From Glaciimonas immobilis (lineage in GTDB: Bacteria > Pseudomonadota > Gammaproteobacteria > Burkholderiales > Burkholderiaceae_D): a DNA stretch of 64,000 bases. A model generated the notes under the pieces. It was not told the origin of the DNA and ran no database searches. It was given only the letters and a program-made list of their open reading frames with translations. The stretch lies in the NCBI RefSeq assembly GCF_011947285.1, contig NZ_JAAOZT010000006.1:434001-498000 (forward strand). Direction: 5' to 3'. This document shows positions 55,916 to 64,000 of this stretch, in pieces (position 1 is the stretch's first letter; each line of letters opens with the position of its first letter). The translations under genes were made by a program, and so were the position numbers.

Positions 55916-55958
55916 GTTTAAAAAGAAACGAATTACAGGGTTTTAATCAAATTGTGCA

Positions 55959-55988
55959 TTGAACAAAAATGCTAAAACAGGTTAAAAT
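55959..55988 (+). promoter_or_regulatory. Candidate tRNA-Leu promoter
   Basis: TTGAAC (55959-55964), 18-base spacer, TAAAAT (55983-55988), ending 10 bases before the tRNA 5' end. Confidence 0.5.
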
Positions 55989-55998
55989 ATGCCCTTAT

Positions 55999-56083
55999 GC
56001 CGACGTGGTGAAATTGGTAGACACGCTATCTTGAGGGGGTAGTGGCGAAAGCTGTGCGAGTTCGAGTCTCGCCGTCGGCACCA
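55999..56083 (+). tRNA. tRNA-Leu (anticodon GAG)
   Basis: 85 bases including the encoded CCA (56081-56083). Acceptor stem GCCGACG (55999-56005) with CGTCGGC (56073-56079), discriminator A. Anticodon stem CTATC/GGTAG with loop TTGAGGG, anticodon GAG at 56033-56035. It has the long variable arm of a class II tRNA and the GTTCGAGTC T-loop. Same position in the Burkholderiales secG-nuoA order. Confidence 0.96.
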
Positions 56084-56183
56084 AGTTATTGAAGTCCGCA
56101 AAGTTGTTCCTACGCTGGTTTTTTTATCGAGGAACTTGTAGTGTTTGATTAGTTGATTGTGACGAGATGAAATGAGTTGCGGT

Positions 56184-56234
56184 TTATGTAACGCGCTTAT
56201 GTAATGAGCTTATGTAACGCGCTTATGTAACCAC
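56184..56234. repeat. Four 13-bp tandem repeats upstream of nuoA
   Basis: TTATGTAACGCGC starts at 56184, 56197, 56210 and 56223; the second copy is TTATGTAATGAGC and the fourth ends in TTATGTAACCAC. The array lies between tRNA-Leu and nuoA. Confidence 0.85.
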
Positions 56235-56305
56235 ATTAAGGAGCCACATCTTCTCACCGGATATTTTATCACGCTGCTAACCGTTCAAACCATTGGCAAA
56301 AAATC

Positions 56306-56665
56306 GTGAACCTCGAAAATTATTTCCCCGTACTATTATTTATTTTGATCGGTATTGCGGTAGGTGTTATGCCGCAATTGCTGGGTCGTATCCTTGGGCC
56401 ACACCGGCCCGATGCTCAAAAAAATTCTCCATACGAATGCGGTTTTGAAGCATTCGAAGACGCGCGCATGAAGTTTGATGTGCGGTATTACCTTGTCGCC
56501 ATTTTGTTCATTTTGTTCGATCTGGAAACTGCCTTTTTCTTCCCTTGGGGTGTCGCCATGCGTGACCTCGGCTGGGCTGGCTTCATCACGATGATGGTAT
56601 TCATCGCTGAATTTGTCGTCGGCTTCTGGTACATATGGAAGAAGGGCGCTTTGGATTGGGAGTAA
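56306..56665 (+). CDS. nuoA: NADH-quinone oxidoreductase subunit A
   Basis: 119 residues, three transmembrane segments, with [23 protein letters not shown] broken here as [12 protein letters not shown] and [22 protein letters not shown] start at 56306. First gene of the nuo operon, three bases from nuoB. Confidence 0.96.
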   Translation: MNLENYFPVLLFILIGIAVGVMPQLLGRILGPHRPDAQKNSPYECGFEAFEDARMKFDVRYYLVAILFILFDLETAFFFPWGVAMRDLGWAGFITMMVFIAEFVVGFWYIWKKGALDWE

Positions 56666-56668
56666 GTC

Positions 56669-57145
56669 ATGTCAATTGAAGGTGTATTAAACGAAGGCTT
56701 TGTTACCACTACGGCTGACAAACTCATTAACTGGACACGCACCGGCTCTTTGTGGCCGATGACGTTCGGCCTGGCTTGCTGTGCTGTCGAGATGATGCAC
56801 GCCGGTGCCTCGCGCTACGACATGGATCGTTTTGGTGTAATCTTCCGTCCTTCGCCACGGCAGTCTGACGTAATGATCGTCGCTGGCACGCTATGCAACA
56901 AAATGGCGCCAGCGTTACGCAAGGTATACGATCAGATGCCAGAACCACGCTGGGTGATTTCGATGGGTTCGTGTGCCAATGGCGGCGGCTATTATCATTA
57001 TTCCTACTCGGTGGTGCGCGGTTGCGACCGTATTGTGCCGGTCGATATCTACGTTCCCGGTTGCCCTCCCACGGCTGAAGCGCTGCTGTATGGCATCATT
57101 CAGCTGCAAAATAAGATTCGCCGCACCAATACAATTGCGCGCTAA
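56669..57145 (+). CDS. nuoB: NADH-quinone oxidoreductase subunit B
   Basis: 158 residues with the N2 cluster cysteines in [21 protein letters not shown] and [14 protein letters not shown]. It sits at the interface of the peripheral and membrane arms, near the quinone site. Confidence 0.97.
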   Translation: MSIEGVLNEGFVTTTADKLINWTRTGSLWPMTFGLACCAVEMMHAGASRYDMDRFGVIFRPSPRQSDVMIVAGTLCNKMAPALRKVYDQMPEPRWVISMGSCANGGGYYHYSYSVVRGCDRIVPVDIYVPGCPPTAEALLYGIIQLQNKIRRTNTIAR

Positions 57146-57154
57146 GAGAACAGA

Positions 57155-57751
57155 ATGACGACCAAACTTGAAACCCTTGAAGCCGCCGTGCGCAATGCGC
57201 TAGGCGATGACCTTCAAAGTCTTGCTGTGGCCTTCGGTGAGGTCACTATCATAGTCAAAGCGTCAAATTATCTGTCGGCAATGCGTGTGCTCCGCGATCA
57301 TGCAGACACCCGCTTTGAAGAGCTGATCGATTTATGTGGCGTTGATTACTCAACCTATGGTGACGGTATTTGGGATGGTGCACGATTTGCCGCGGTTTCG
57401 CATCTGTTGTCTCTTGAGCATAATTGGCGCTTGCGGGTTCGCGTCTTCGCACCGGACGATGAAATGCCCATTTTGGCGTCACTGACAGGCATATGGTCTT
57501 CTGCTGACTGGTATGAGCGCGAGGCTTTCGACTTCTTCGGTATACTGTTTGAAGGTCATAACGATTTACGTCGTATTTTGACGGACTACGGTTTTATCGG
57601 CCATCCGTTTCGCAAAGATTTCCCTGTCTCCGGCTATGTCGAGATGCGCTATGACCCAGAGCAAAAACGCGTGATTTATCAGCCTGTTACGATAGACCCG
57701 CGTGAAATCACGCCACGCGTGATTCGCGAAGACAATTACGGGATCAAATAA
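57155..57751 (+). CDS. nuoC: NADH-quinone oxidoreductase subunit C
   Basis: 198 residues with the 30-kDa subunit signature [20 protein letters not shown] and [20 protein letters not shown]. Its TAA shares one base with the ATG of nuoD, so the two are coupled but not fused. Confidence 0.97.
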   Translation: MTTKLETLEAAVRNALGDDLQSLAVAFGEVTIIVKASNYLSAMRVLRDHADTRFEELIDLCGVDYSTYGDGIWDGARFAAVSHLLSLEHNWRLRVRVFAPDDEMPILASLTGIWSSADWYEREAFDFFGILFEGHNDLRRILTDYGFIGHPFRKDFPVSGYVEMRYDPEQKRVIYQPVTIDPREITPRVIREDNYGIK

Positions 57752-59004
57752 TGGCAGAAATCAAAAATTACACGCTGAACTTCGGTCCGCAACATCCCGC
57801 TGCACATGGCGTTCTGCGCCTGGTGCTGGAGTTGGACGGCGAAGTGATCCAGCGTGCCGACCCGCATATTGGCCTGTTACATCGCGGTACTGAGAAGCTG
57901 GCCGAACAAAAAACCTATTTGCAGTCCGTTCCTTACATGGATCGTCTCGACTACGTCTCGATGATGTGTAACGAGCACGGTTACGTGATGGCAATTGAGC
58001 GTCTGCTCGGTCTCGAAGTACCCTTGCGCGCGCAATATATTCGCGTCATGTTCGATGAAATTACGCGTTTGCTGAACCATCTCATGTGGATTGGCGCGCA
58101 TGCACTGGACGTTGGTGCCATGGCCGTATTGTTGTATGCGTTCCGCGAACGCGAAGATTTGATGGATTGCTACGAAGCTGTTTCTGGCGCGCGTATGCAC
58201 GCTGCTTACTATCGACCAGGTGGTGTTTATCGCGACCTTCCGAACCAGATGCCGCAGCACAAAGCATCGATTGTTCGTAACGCAAAAGCGATCAAAGCGC
58301 TTAACGAAAACCGTCAAGGTTCGATGCTGGATTTCATCGAAGATTTCACGGTGAGATTTCCTAAGTATGTCGATGAATACGAAACCTTGCTGACAGACAA
58401 CCGTATCTGGAAACAGCGCCTTGTCGGCGTCGGCGTCGTATCGCCTGAGCGCGCTAAAGCGATGGGTTTCACTGGCCCAATGTTGCGTGGTTCAGGTATC
58501 GAATGGGATTTGCGCAAGAAGCAGCCCTACGAAGTATACGACCTGCTGGACTTTGATATTCCCGTGGGGAAAAATGGTGATTGTTATGACCGTTACTTGG
58601 TGCGCGTTGCAGAAATGCGCCAGTCAAATCACATTATCAAACAGTGCGTAGAATGGTTGCGGAATAACGAAGGGCCGGTAATGACGACCAATCATAAAGT
58701 CGCACCTTCGTCACGCGTCGATATGAAATCCAATATGGAAGAGTTGATCCATCACTTCAAACTCTTTTCCGAAGGATTCCATGTGCCACCGGGCGAGGCC
58801 TACGCGGCTGTCGAGCATCCAAAAGGTGAATTTGGTGTATATATCGTTTCCGACGGTGCCAACAAACCTTACCGTTTAAAAATCCGTGCACCGGGCTTCC
58901 CGCATTTGCAAGGTTTGAACGAGATGGCTAAAGGCCACATGATTGCCGATGCCGTCACGATCATTGGAACGCAGGACATTGTTTTTGGTGAAATTGATCG
59001 CTAA
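57751..59004 (+). CDS. nuoD: NADH-quinone oxidoreductase subunit D
   Basis: 417 residues, 49-kDa subunit: [48 protein letters not shown] and the C-terminal DIVFGEIDR. It shapes the quinone pocket with NuoB. It is followed by an unusually long gap before nuoE. Confidence 0.97.
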   Translation: MAEIKNYTLNFGPQHPAAHGVLRLVLELDGEVIQRADPHIGLLHRGTEKLAEQKTYLQSVPYMDRLDYVSMMCNEHGYVMAIERLLGLEVPLRAQYIRVMFDEITRLLNHLMWIGAHALDVGAMAVLLYAFREREDLMDCYEAVSGARMHAAYYRPGGVYRDLPNQMPQHKASIVRNAKAIKALNENRQGSMLDFIEDFTVRFPKYVDEYETLLTDNRIWKQRLVGVGVVSPERAKAMGFTGPMLRGSGIEWDLRKKQPYEVYDLLDFDIPVGKNGDCYDRYLVRVAEMRQSNHIIKQCVEWLRNNEGPVMTTNHKVAPSSRVDMKSNMEELIHHFKLFSEGFHVPPGEAYAAVEHPKGEFGVYIVSDGANKPYRLKIRAPGFPHLQGLNEMAKGHMIADAVTIIGTQDIVFGEIDR

Positions 59005-59396
59005 GAAAGCGGTTAGATCGCAGGGTAATCTGAGGGTTTTTTTAAAGTCATGATATGTTAATCCCATGATTTCAAATAACGGTTTTTTACCTGACCAGGG
59101 TTGCGTTACAAGCACGTATATTCATTGCGTAATCGGTTTCTAAGGCAGGTTTAAAGACTACTAAGTGCCCTAAGAGGGAATCTAAGACGGATTGGACCAA
59201 TTTGATGATGTGGCAAATATTGCAAGTTTTGCAAACATATGAAGATACCGTACGCAACACAAAGCGAAGTCCGTTTCAGAAGCGCCGTAGGATTGCCAGC
59301 GGTGAAAGCAGGGATTCGTTAAAATAGCACGCTTTGCCGTGCTCCGTGAATTTACCAATAACTAGCGCATACCACCGCGTACGAATGGTCAACAAC
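59005..59396. other. Unusually long nuoD-nuoE spacer
   Basis: About 390 bp inside an operon whose other junctions are mostly tight. It holds T-rich stretches (59034-59043, 59082-59088) and a TTAAAAT near 59319 but no gene, clear terminator or well-spaced promoter. It may be an internal promoter region. Confidence 0.5.
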
Positions 59397-59888
59397 ATGT
59401 TGTTAAGTCAAGATACGTATAAAAAGATCGATCGCGAAGTAGCGAAATTTCCCTCAGACCAATCACAGTCTGCGGTGATGGGCGCATTGGCGATCGCGCA
59501 GGACGAAAAAGGCTGGCTCTCGCCAGAAACGATGCAGGATGTTGCCGATTATCTCGGGATGCCTGCAATCGCGGTGCAAGAAGTCGCCACCTTTTATAAT
59601 ATGTACAACACCAAGCCAATCGGCAAGCACAAGATTACGATTTGCACCAATTTGCCCTGCCAGCTGTCCGGTGGCGAAAAAGCCGCTGCACACCTGAAGC
59701 ACAAATTAGGTATCGATTACCGTGAAACAACCGAAGATAGCCAGTTCACGCTAATGGAAGGCGAATGTATGGGCGCTTGCGGTGATGCACCGGTATTGTT
59801 GGTCAATAACAAGCGCATGTGCAGCTGGATGTCGAACGATAAAATCGACGGGTTGCTAGCGGAGTTGTCGGAAGCGAGCCCAAAATGA
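59397..59888 (+). CDS. nuoE: NADH-quinone oxidoreductase subunit E
   Basis: 163 residues from the ATG at 59397 ([19 protein letters not shown]); the frame extends to 59334 but without family match. The 2Fe-2S ligands are in [11 protein letters not shown] and [12 protein letters not shown]. Its stop overlaps the start of nuoF (ATGA). Confidence 0.95.
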   Translation: MLLSQDTYKKIDREVAKFPSDQSQSAVMGALAIAQDEKGWLSPETMQDVADYLGMPAIAVQEVATFYNMYNTKPIGKHKITICTNLPCQLSGGEKAAAHLKHKLGIDYRETTEDSQFTLMEGECMGACGDAPVLLVNNKRMCSWMSNDKIDGLLAELSEASPK

Positions 59889-61180
59889 CCAGTTTGCACA
59901 ATCGTCATATCAACCCACTTATCCTTGCGGATTTAGACGGCGCCAACTGGCACTACGAAGATTATGTCAAACGGGGCGGTTATTCTGCGTTAAAGCGCAT
60001 CCTTAACGACGGCGTTACGCCCGAGCAAATCATTGCAGAACTGAAGGCCGGTTCTTTGCGCGGCCGTGGTGGTGCAGGTTTTCCTACTGGGTTGAAATGG
60101 AGCTTTATGCCGCGCCAATTCCCCGGTCAGAAATATCTGGTGTGTAATACGGATGAAGGCGAGCCGGGCACGTTCAAAGATCGTGACATCATTCGCTATA
60201 ATCCTCATGCACTGATTGAAGGCATGGCGATCGGTGCGTTCGCGATGGGCATTACGGTTGGTTACAACTATATTCATGGTGAAATTTGGGCCGGTTACAC
60301 GCGCTTTGAAGAAGCGCTGGAAGAGGCGCGCGCCGCTGGTGCGTTGGGCGATAATATATTCGGCAGCGCTTTCAACTTTCAGTTGCACGCATTTCACGGT
60401 TATGGCGCGTATATTTGCGGCGAAGAGACCGCATTGCTTGAGTCCCTGGAAGGAAAAAAGGGGCAGCCGCGCTTTAAGCCACCATTCCCGGCCAGCTTCG
60501 GCTTGTATGGCAAACCCACCACCATTAACAATACCGAGACATTTGCAGCCGTCCCGTTTTTGTTAAACATGGGTGGTCCGGCCTACGCTGGATTGGGCAA
60601 ACCTAACAATGGCGGTACCAAGATATTTTCTATCTCAGGCGATGTTGAGCTGCCGGGTAATTATGAAGTGCCGTTGGGCACGCCATTCGCCAAGCTGCTG
60701 GAACTCGCGGGTGGTATGCGCGGCGGTAAAAAGATTAAAGCTGTCATCCCTGGTGGCTCGTCGGCACCGGTGATACCGGGCAACATCATGATGGATACCG
60801 ATCTTGACTATGATGCCATCGCGAAGGCTGGTTCGATGCTCGGCTCCGGCGCAGTCATCGTGATGGATGATACGCGCTGCATGGTCAAAGCATTGCAGCG
60901 TTTGTCATATTTCTATTTTGAAGAGTCCTGCGGACAATGTACGCCATGTCGGGAAGGTACCGGCTGGCTATACCGTTTGGTACACCGGATTGAAAACGGT
61001 CAAGGCCGACCTGAAGATATCGAGCTGCTGGATACGGTTGCGGGCAATATCATGGGACGCACGATTTGCGCGCTCGGTGATGCAGCAGCAATGCCGGTGC
61101 GCGGTTTCCTGAAGCATTATCGCGAAGAGTTTGAGTATCACATTGAGCATAAGCATTGCCTCGTGCCAGCTTATATTTAA
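59885..61180 (+). CDS. nuoF: NADH-quinone oxidoreductase subunit F
   Basis: 431 residues, NADH and FMN sites in [16 protein letters not shown] and [15 protein letters not shown], and the 4Fe-4S cluster N3 in [12 protein letters not shown]. It takes electrons from NADH. ATGA overlap with nuoE. Confidence 0.97.
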   Translation: MTSLHNRHINPLILADLDGANWHYEDYVKRGGYSALKRILNDGVTPEQIIAELKAGSLRGRGGAGFPTGLKWSFMPRQFPGQKYLVCNTDEGEPGTFKDRDIIRYNPHALIEGMAIGAFAMGITVGYNYIHGEIWAGYTRFEEALEEARAAGALGDNIFGSAFNFQLHAFHGYGAYICGEETALLESLEGKKGQPRFKPPFPASFGLYGKPTTINNTETFAAVPFLLNMGGPAYAGLGKPNNGGTKIFSISGDVELPGNYEVPLGTPFAKLLELAGGMRGGKKIKAVIPGGSSAPVIPGNIMMDTDLDYDAIAKAGSMLGSGAVIVMDDTRCMVKALQRLSYFYFEESCGQCTPCREGTGWLYRLVHRIENGQGRPEDIELLDTVAGNIMGRTICALGDAAAMPVRGFLKHYREEFEYHIEHKHCLVPAYI

Positions 61181-61298
61181 GGCACTGCGCTAAAATTTAA
61201 TGCGTGACCATGACACGATTGATTCAACGGAATGATGTGTTTGTGATGGCGCAATTCAGAACAGTAAGCAAAATACTTAGGCAAGAAAAGTAAAAGCC

Positions 61299-63644
61299 AT
61301 GGTCGAAATCGAAATAGACGGCAAAAAAGTGGAAGTCCAAGAGGGCAGCATGGTAATGGATGCTGCCAATAAAATTGGTACTTATATCCCCCATTTTTGC
61401 TATCACAAAAAACTCTCCATTGCGGCCAATTGCCGCATGTGTCTGGTCGAGGTGGAAAAAGCGCCGAAGGCATTGCCTGCCTGCGCGACACCCGTGAGCG
61501 CGGGCATGATCGTGCGCACGGCAAGTGAAAAAGCTGTGACTGCACAAAAAAGCGTGATGGAATTCCTGCTGATTAATCACCCGCTTGATTGCCCAATTTG
61601 CGACCAGGGTGGTGAGTGTCAATTGCAGGATTTGGCAGTTGGTTACGGTAAGTCCTCATCTCGTTACGAAGAGGAAAAGCGGGTCGTTTCTCCTAAAGAC
61701 GCGGGTCCCCTAATCTCCATGAAGGAAATGACGCGTTGCATTCAGTGCACGCGCTGCGTTCGTTTTGGCCAGGAAATTGCTGGCGTTATGGAATTCGGGA
61801 TGGTTGGCCGTGGCGAACATTCGGAAATTACGACCTTCGTTGGCAAGACGGTTAACTCTGAACTGTCCGGCAACATGATCGATCTTTGCCCTGTTGGTGC
61901 ATTGACTTCCAAACCGTTTCGTTACAGCGCACGTACATGGGAGTTATCCCGTCGTAAATCAATCAGCCCGCACGATGGTCTCGGCGCCAATCTGATTGTT
62001 CAGGTTAAGTCTGGCAAAGTGATGCGCGTACTTCCGTTGGAAAACAACGATGTAAACGAGTGCTGGTTGTCTGATAAAGATCGTTTTGCTTACGAGGGTT
62101 TGAATAGCGCCGAGCGCTTGACCAAGCCAATGTTGAAGCAAGACGGAAAATGGCAAGAAGTGGAATGGCAGACAGCGTTGGAATATGTTGCGCATGGTTT
62201 GCGCAATGTCCGTCATGAACACGGCCCAGATGCCATTGCCGCGCTAGGCACCCCGTATTCAACCCTGGAAGAGCTATCGCTTCTGCAAAAAGTTGTGCGT
62301 GGCCTTGGTTCCGAGAATATCGATTTCCGCACGCGTCAGTCCGACTTCGCTCTTGATGGCAAGGTCACGCCATGGCTAGGTATGTCGATCAACGAGTTCG
62401 CTGAGCTTGATCGCGCATTTCTGATCGGTTCGTTTTTGCGTAAAGATCATCCGTTGCTGTCGGCGCGGTTACGGTTGAGTGTCAAGAGCGGTGCTAAGTT
62501 GAGTATCCTGCATGCGACCGATGACGATTTGCTGATGCCAGTTGCCAACAAGATTATCGCTGCACCGTCGGCTTGGTTGGCTTTGCTAGGCGAAGTTGCA
62601 GTTTCAGTCGCACAAGCTAAAAATGTTGCGATACCTGCAGGTCTGGAAAACGTGACTCCGTCGGCTGTGGCAGCGCAAACGGCCGCCAGCTTGTTATCTG
62701 GCTCGGCCAAAGCTGTCCTGTTAGGCAATGCGGCTGCTCAGCATCCGCAAGCGTCCCAATTACACGCCGCCGCGCAATGGATCGCGCAAGAAACGGGCGC
62801 ACGTTTTGGCTACATGACCGAAGCGGGTAATACCGTGGGTGGTTATCTTGCGCAAGCCATTCCCGCGGCAGGCAAGGGCGCCAACGCACAATCAATGTTC
62901 GCGCAACCGCGTAAGGCATATGTTTTGTTAAACGTTGAGCCTGAACTTGACAGCTTTAATCCGCAGGTAGTACGTGCCGCCTTAGACCAAGCCGAGATGG
63001 TTGTCATGCTGTCTGCGTTCAAGCACGCTACCGACTACGCAGACGTGTTGCTGCCAATTGCACCGTTTACCGAAACTTCGGGTACCTTCGTCAATTGCGA
63101 AGGTCGTGCGCAAAGTTTCAATGGTACTGTTCGCCCCTTGGGTGAGGCACGACCTGCGTGGAAAGTACTACGCGTTTTAGGTAACCTGCTCGGCTTGACA
63201 GGTTTTGATTACGATACTTCGGAAGCAATTCGTGCGGAAGTCCTCGGTACTAGCAATCCTGCAGAAGCAAACTTTCAAAGTCGTTTAAACAATCTGACGG
63301 ACCTCGATATGCCGGTGGCGACACAATCGCAGGAGAGCGTAGGTATAGAGCGTATCGCAGATGTGCCTATCTATTTTTCCGATGCGGTAGTCCGTCGCGC
63401 ACCATCATTGCAAAAGACGGCAGATGGGCAAAATCCGCAAGCCTGGTTGTCCGTAACGCTGGCCGAAAAGCTAGGCATTGCTAGCGGTGACCGCGTCACC
63501 GTCAAGCAAGGACGAGGGATAGCAATGTTAATTGCAGTAGTGGATGCCGGTTTGCCTGATAACGTTGTGCGCGTAGCCGCCGCGCATGCATCGACTGCAG
63601 CACTCGGGCCGATGTTCGGCTCTATCGCGGTGGAGAAAGCGTAA
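61299..63644 (+). CDS. nuoG: NADH-quinone oxidoreductase subunit G
   Basis: 781 residues. The N-terminal ferredoxin domain has [17 protein letters not shown], the His-ligated 4Fe-4S domain has [15 protein letters not shown], and [13 protein letters not shown] binds another cluster; a molybdopterin-oxidoreductase-like domain without cofactor follows. It is 118 bp after nuoF, with no supported gene in between. The stop shares a base with the nuoH ATG. Confidence 0.97.
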   Translation: MVEIEIDGKKVEVQEGSMVMDAANKIGTYIPHFCYHKKLSIAANCRMCLVEVEKAPKALPACATPVSAGMIVRTASEKAVTAQKSVMEFLLINHPLDCPICDQGGECQLQDLAVGYGKSSSRYEEEKRVVSPKDAGPLISMKEMTRCIQCTRCVRFGQEIAGVMEFGMVGRGEHSEITTFVGKTVNSELSGNMIDLCPVGALTSKPFRYSARTWELSRRKSISPHDGLGANLIVQVKSGKVMRVLPLENNDVNECWLSDKDRFAYEGLNSAERLTKPMLKQDGKWQEVEWQTALEYVAHGLRNVRHEHGPDAIAALGTPYSTLEELSLLQKVVRGLGSENIDFRTRQSDFALDGKVTPWLGMSINEFAELDRAFLIGSFLRKDHPLLSARLRLSVKSGAKLSILHATDDDLLMPVANKIIAAPSAWLALLGEVAVSVAQAKNVAIPAGLENVTPSAVAAQTAASLLSGSAKAVLLGNAAAQHPQASQLHAAAQWIAQETGARFGYMTEAGNTVGGYLAQAIPAAGKGANAQSMFAQPRKAYVLLNVEPELDSFNPQVVRAALDQAEMVVMLSAFKHATDYADVLLPIAPFTETSGTFVNCEGRAQSFNGTVRPLGEARPAWKVLRVLGNLLGLTGFDYDTSEAIRAEVLGTSNPAEANFQSRLNNLTDLDMPVATQSQESVGIERIADVPIYFSDAVVRRAPSLQKTADGQNPQAWLSVTLAEKLGIASGDRVTVKQGRGIAMLIAVVDAGLPDNVVRVAAAHASTAALGPMFGSIAVEKA

Positions 63645-64000
63645 TGGATCATTTTATCTCCACTATTAATGCCGCCGGTGTAGCTAATCTAGGGCACATC
63701 TGGCCCTTGATCTGGAGCGTTATCAAGATCGTCATCATTGTTGTACCCTTGCTGTTATGTGTGGCCTATTTGACGTATTGGGAACGTAAGCTGATCGGCT
63801 GGATGCACATCCGGCTTGGTCCCAATCGTGTTGGTCCTTTTGGCTTGTTACAACCGATCGCTGATGCCCTGAAATTACTGCTTAAAGAAGTCACGCTTCC
63901 TTCGAAGGCAAACAAATATTTGTTTTTTATTGCACCGATCATGACGATCATGCCAGCGCTTGCAGCATGGGCGGTGGTGCCGTTTGGACCCGAAACAGTG
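63644..64000 (+). CDS. nuoH: NADH-quinone oxidoreductase subunit H, 5' part
   Basis: The first 119 codons, open to the window end. They show transmembrane helix 1 and the conserved [21 protein letters not shown] broken as [13 protein letters not shown] and [20 protein letters not shown]. NuoH anchors the peripheral arm and lines the quinone channel. Its 3' end lies beyond the window. Confidence 0.96.
   Translation, partial: MDHFISTINAAGVANLGHIWPLIWSVIKIVIIVVPLLLCVAYLTYWERKLIGWMHIRLGPNRVGPFGLLQPIADALKLLLKEVTLPSKANKYLFFIAPIMTIMPALAAWAVVPFGPETV

Overview
The window looks like chromosome from a betaproteobacterium of the order Burkholderiales, most likely family Oxalobacteraceae (Collimonas/Glaciimonas/Herminiimonas-like). 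The basis is established gene order plus protein style: ppc beside hemCDXY, tpiA-secG-tRNA-Leu(GAG)-nuo, an EarP/EF-P pair with Arg32, and release factor 3 and RlmJ of betaproteobacterial type. No database search was possible, so genus is an inference. There is no phage, insertion sequence, integrase, rRNA or CRISPR array; this is mostly core chromosome with accessory patches.

Layout. 1-2310: end of a type VI secretion locus (3' part of tssM, then tagF). 2372-10035: ppc (minus) divergent from hemC-hemD-hemX-hemY. 10036-10688: an extragenic element rich in inverted repeats. 10689-15631: a CNNM/CorC-type CBS protein, dctA and, convergently, prfC, sharing a two-way terminator. 16395-18539: ovoA, a fused ovothiol synthase, in an accessory patch that also holds a decayed LysR fragment. 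18823-23799: LysR regulator, orphan periplasmic binding protein, mmsA and mmsB (valine/propionyl catabolism). 24056-29370: efp-earP, then metR divergent from metE with a perfect MetR box. 29496-32450: ECF sigma/anti-sigma pair divergent from a Tat-exported metallophosphoesterase and a cupredoxin with a CuA-like ligand set. 32510-36329: thioesterase, a double-palindrome operator, a small membrane protein and a TonB-dependent receptor. 36467-39401: modABC and a short ModE. 39597-42491: ClC chloride channel, a 113-bp tandem repeat array and a DUF697-like protein. 42874-45743: rlmJ, a double-domain methylglyoxal synthase and greB. 45861-50875: TonB receptor-exbB-exbD-tonB-acid phosphatase cluster. 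50975-54321: GST, methionine aminotransferase, PIN protein and yaaA. 54471-64000: tpiA, secG, tRNA-Leu and nuoA-H (nuoH cut by the window edge).

How it fits together. Housekeeping blocks cover haem synthesis, anaplerosis, translation (EF-P, EarP, RF3, tRNA-Leu), transcript cleavage (GreB) and complex I. Between them lie nutrient and metal modules: C4-dicarboxylates, molybdate, two TonB-dependent outer membrane systems and a cupredoxin/ECF module. No wholly new system is proven. The best candidates for less described biology are the ECF-cupredoxin-phosphoesterase module, the receptor preceded by two back-to-back palindromic operators, the self-contained TonB/acid phosphatase cluster, and the methylglyoxal synthase with a degenerate duplicate domain.
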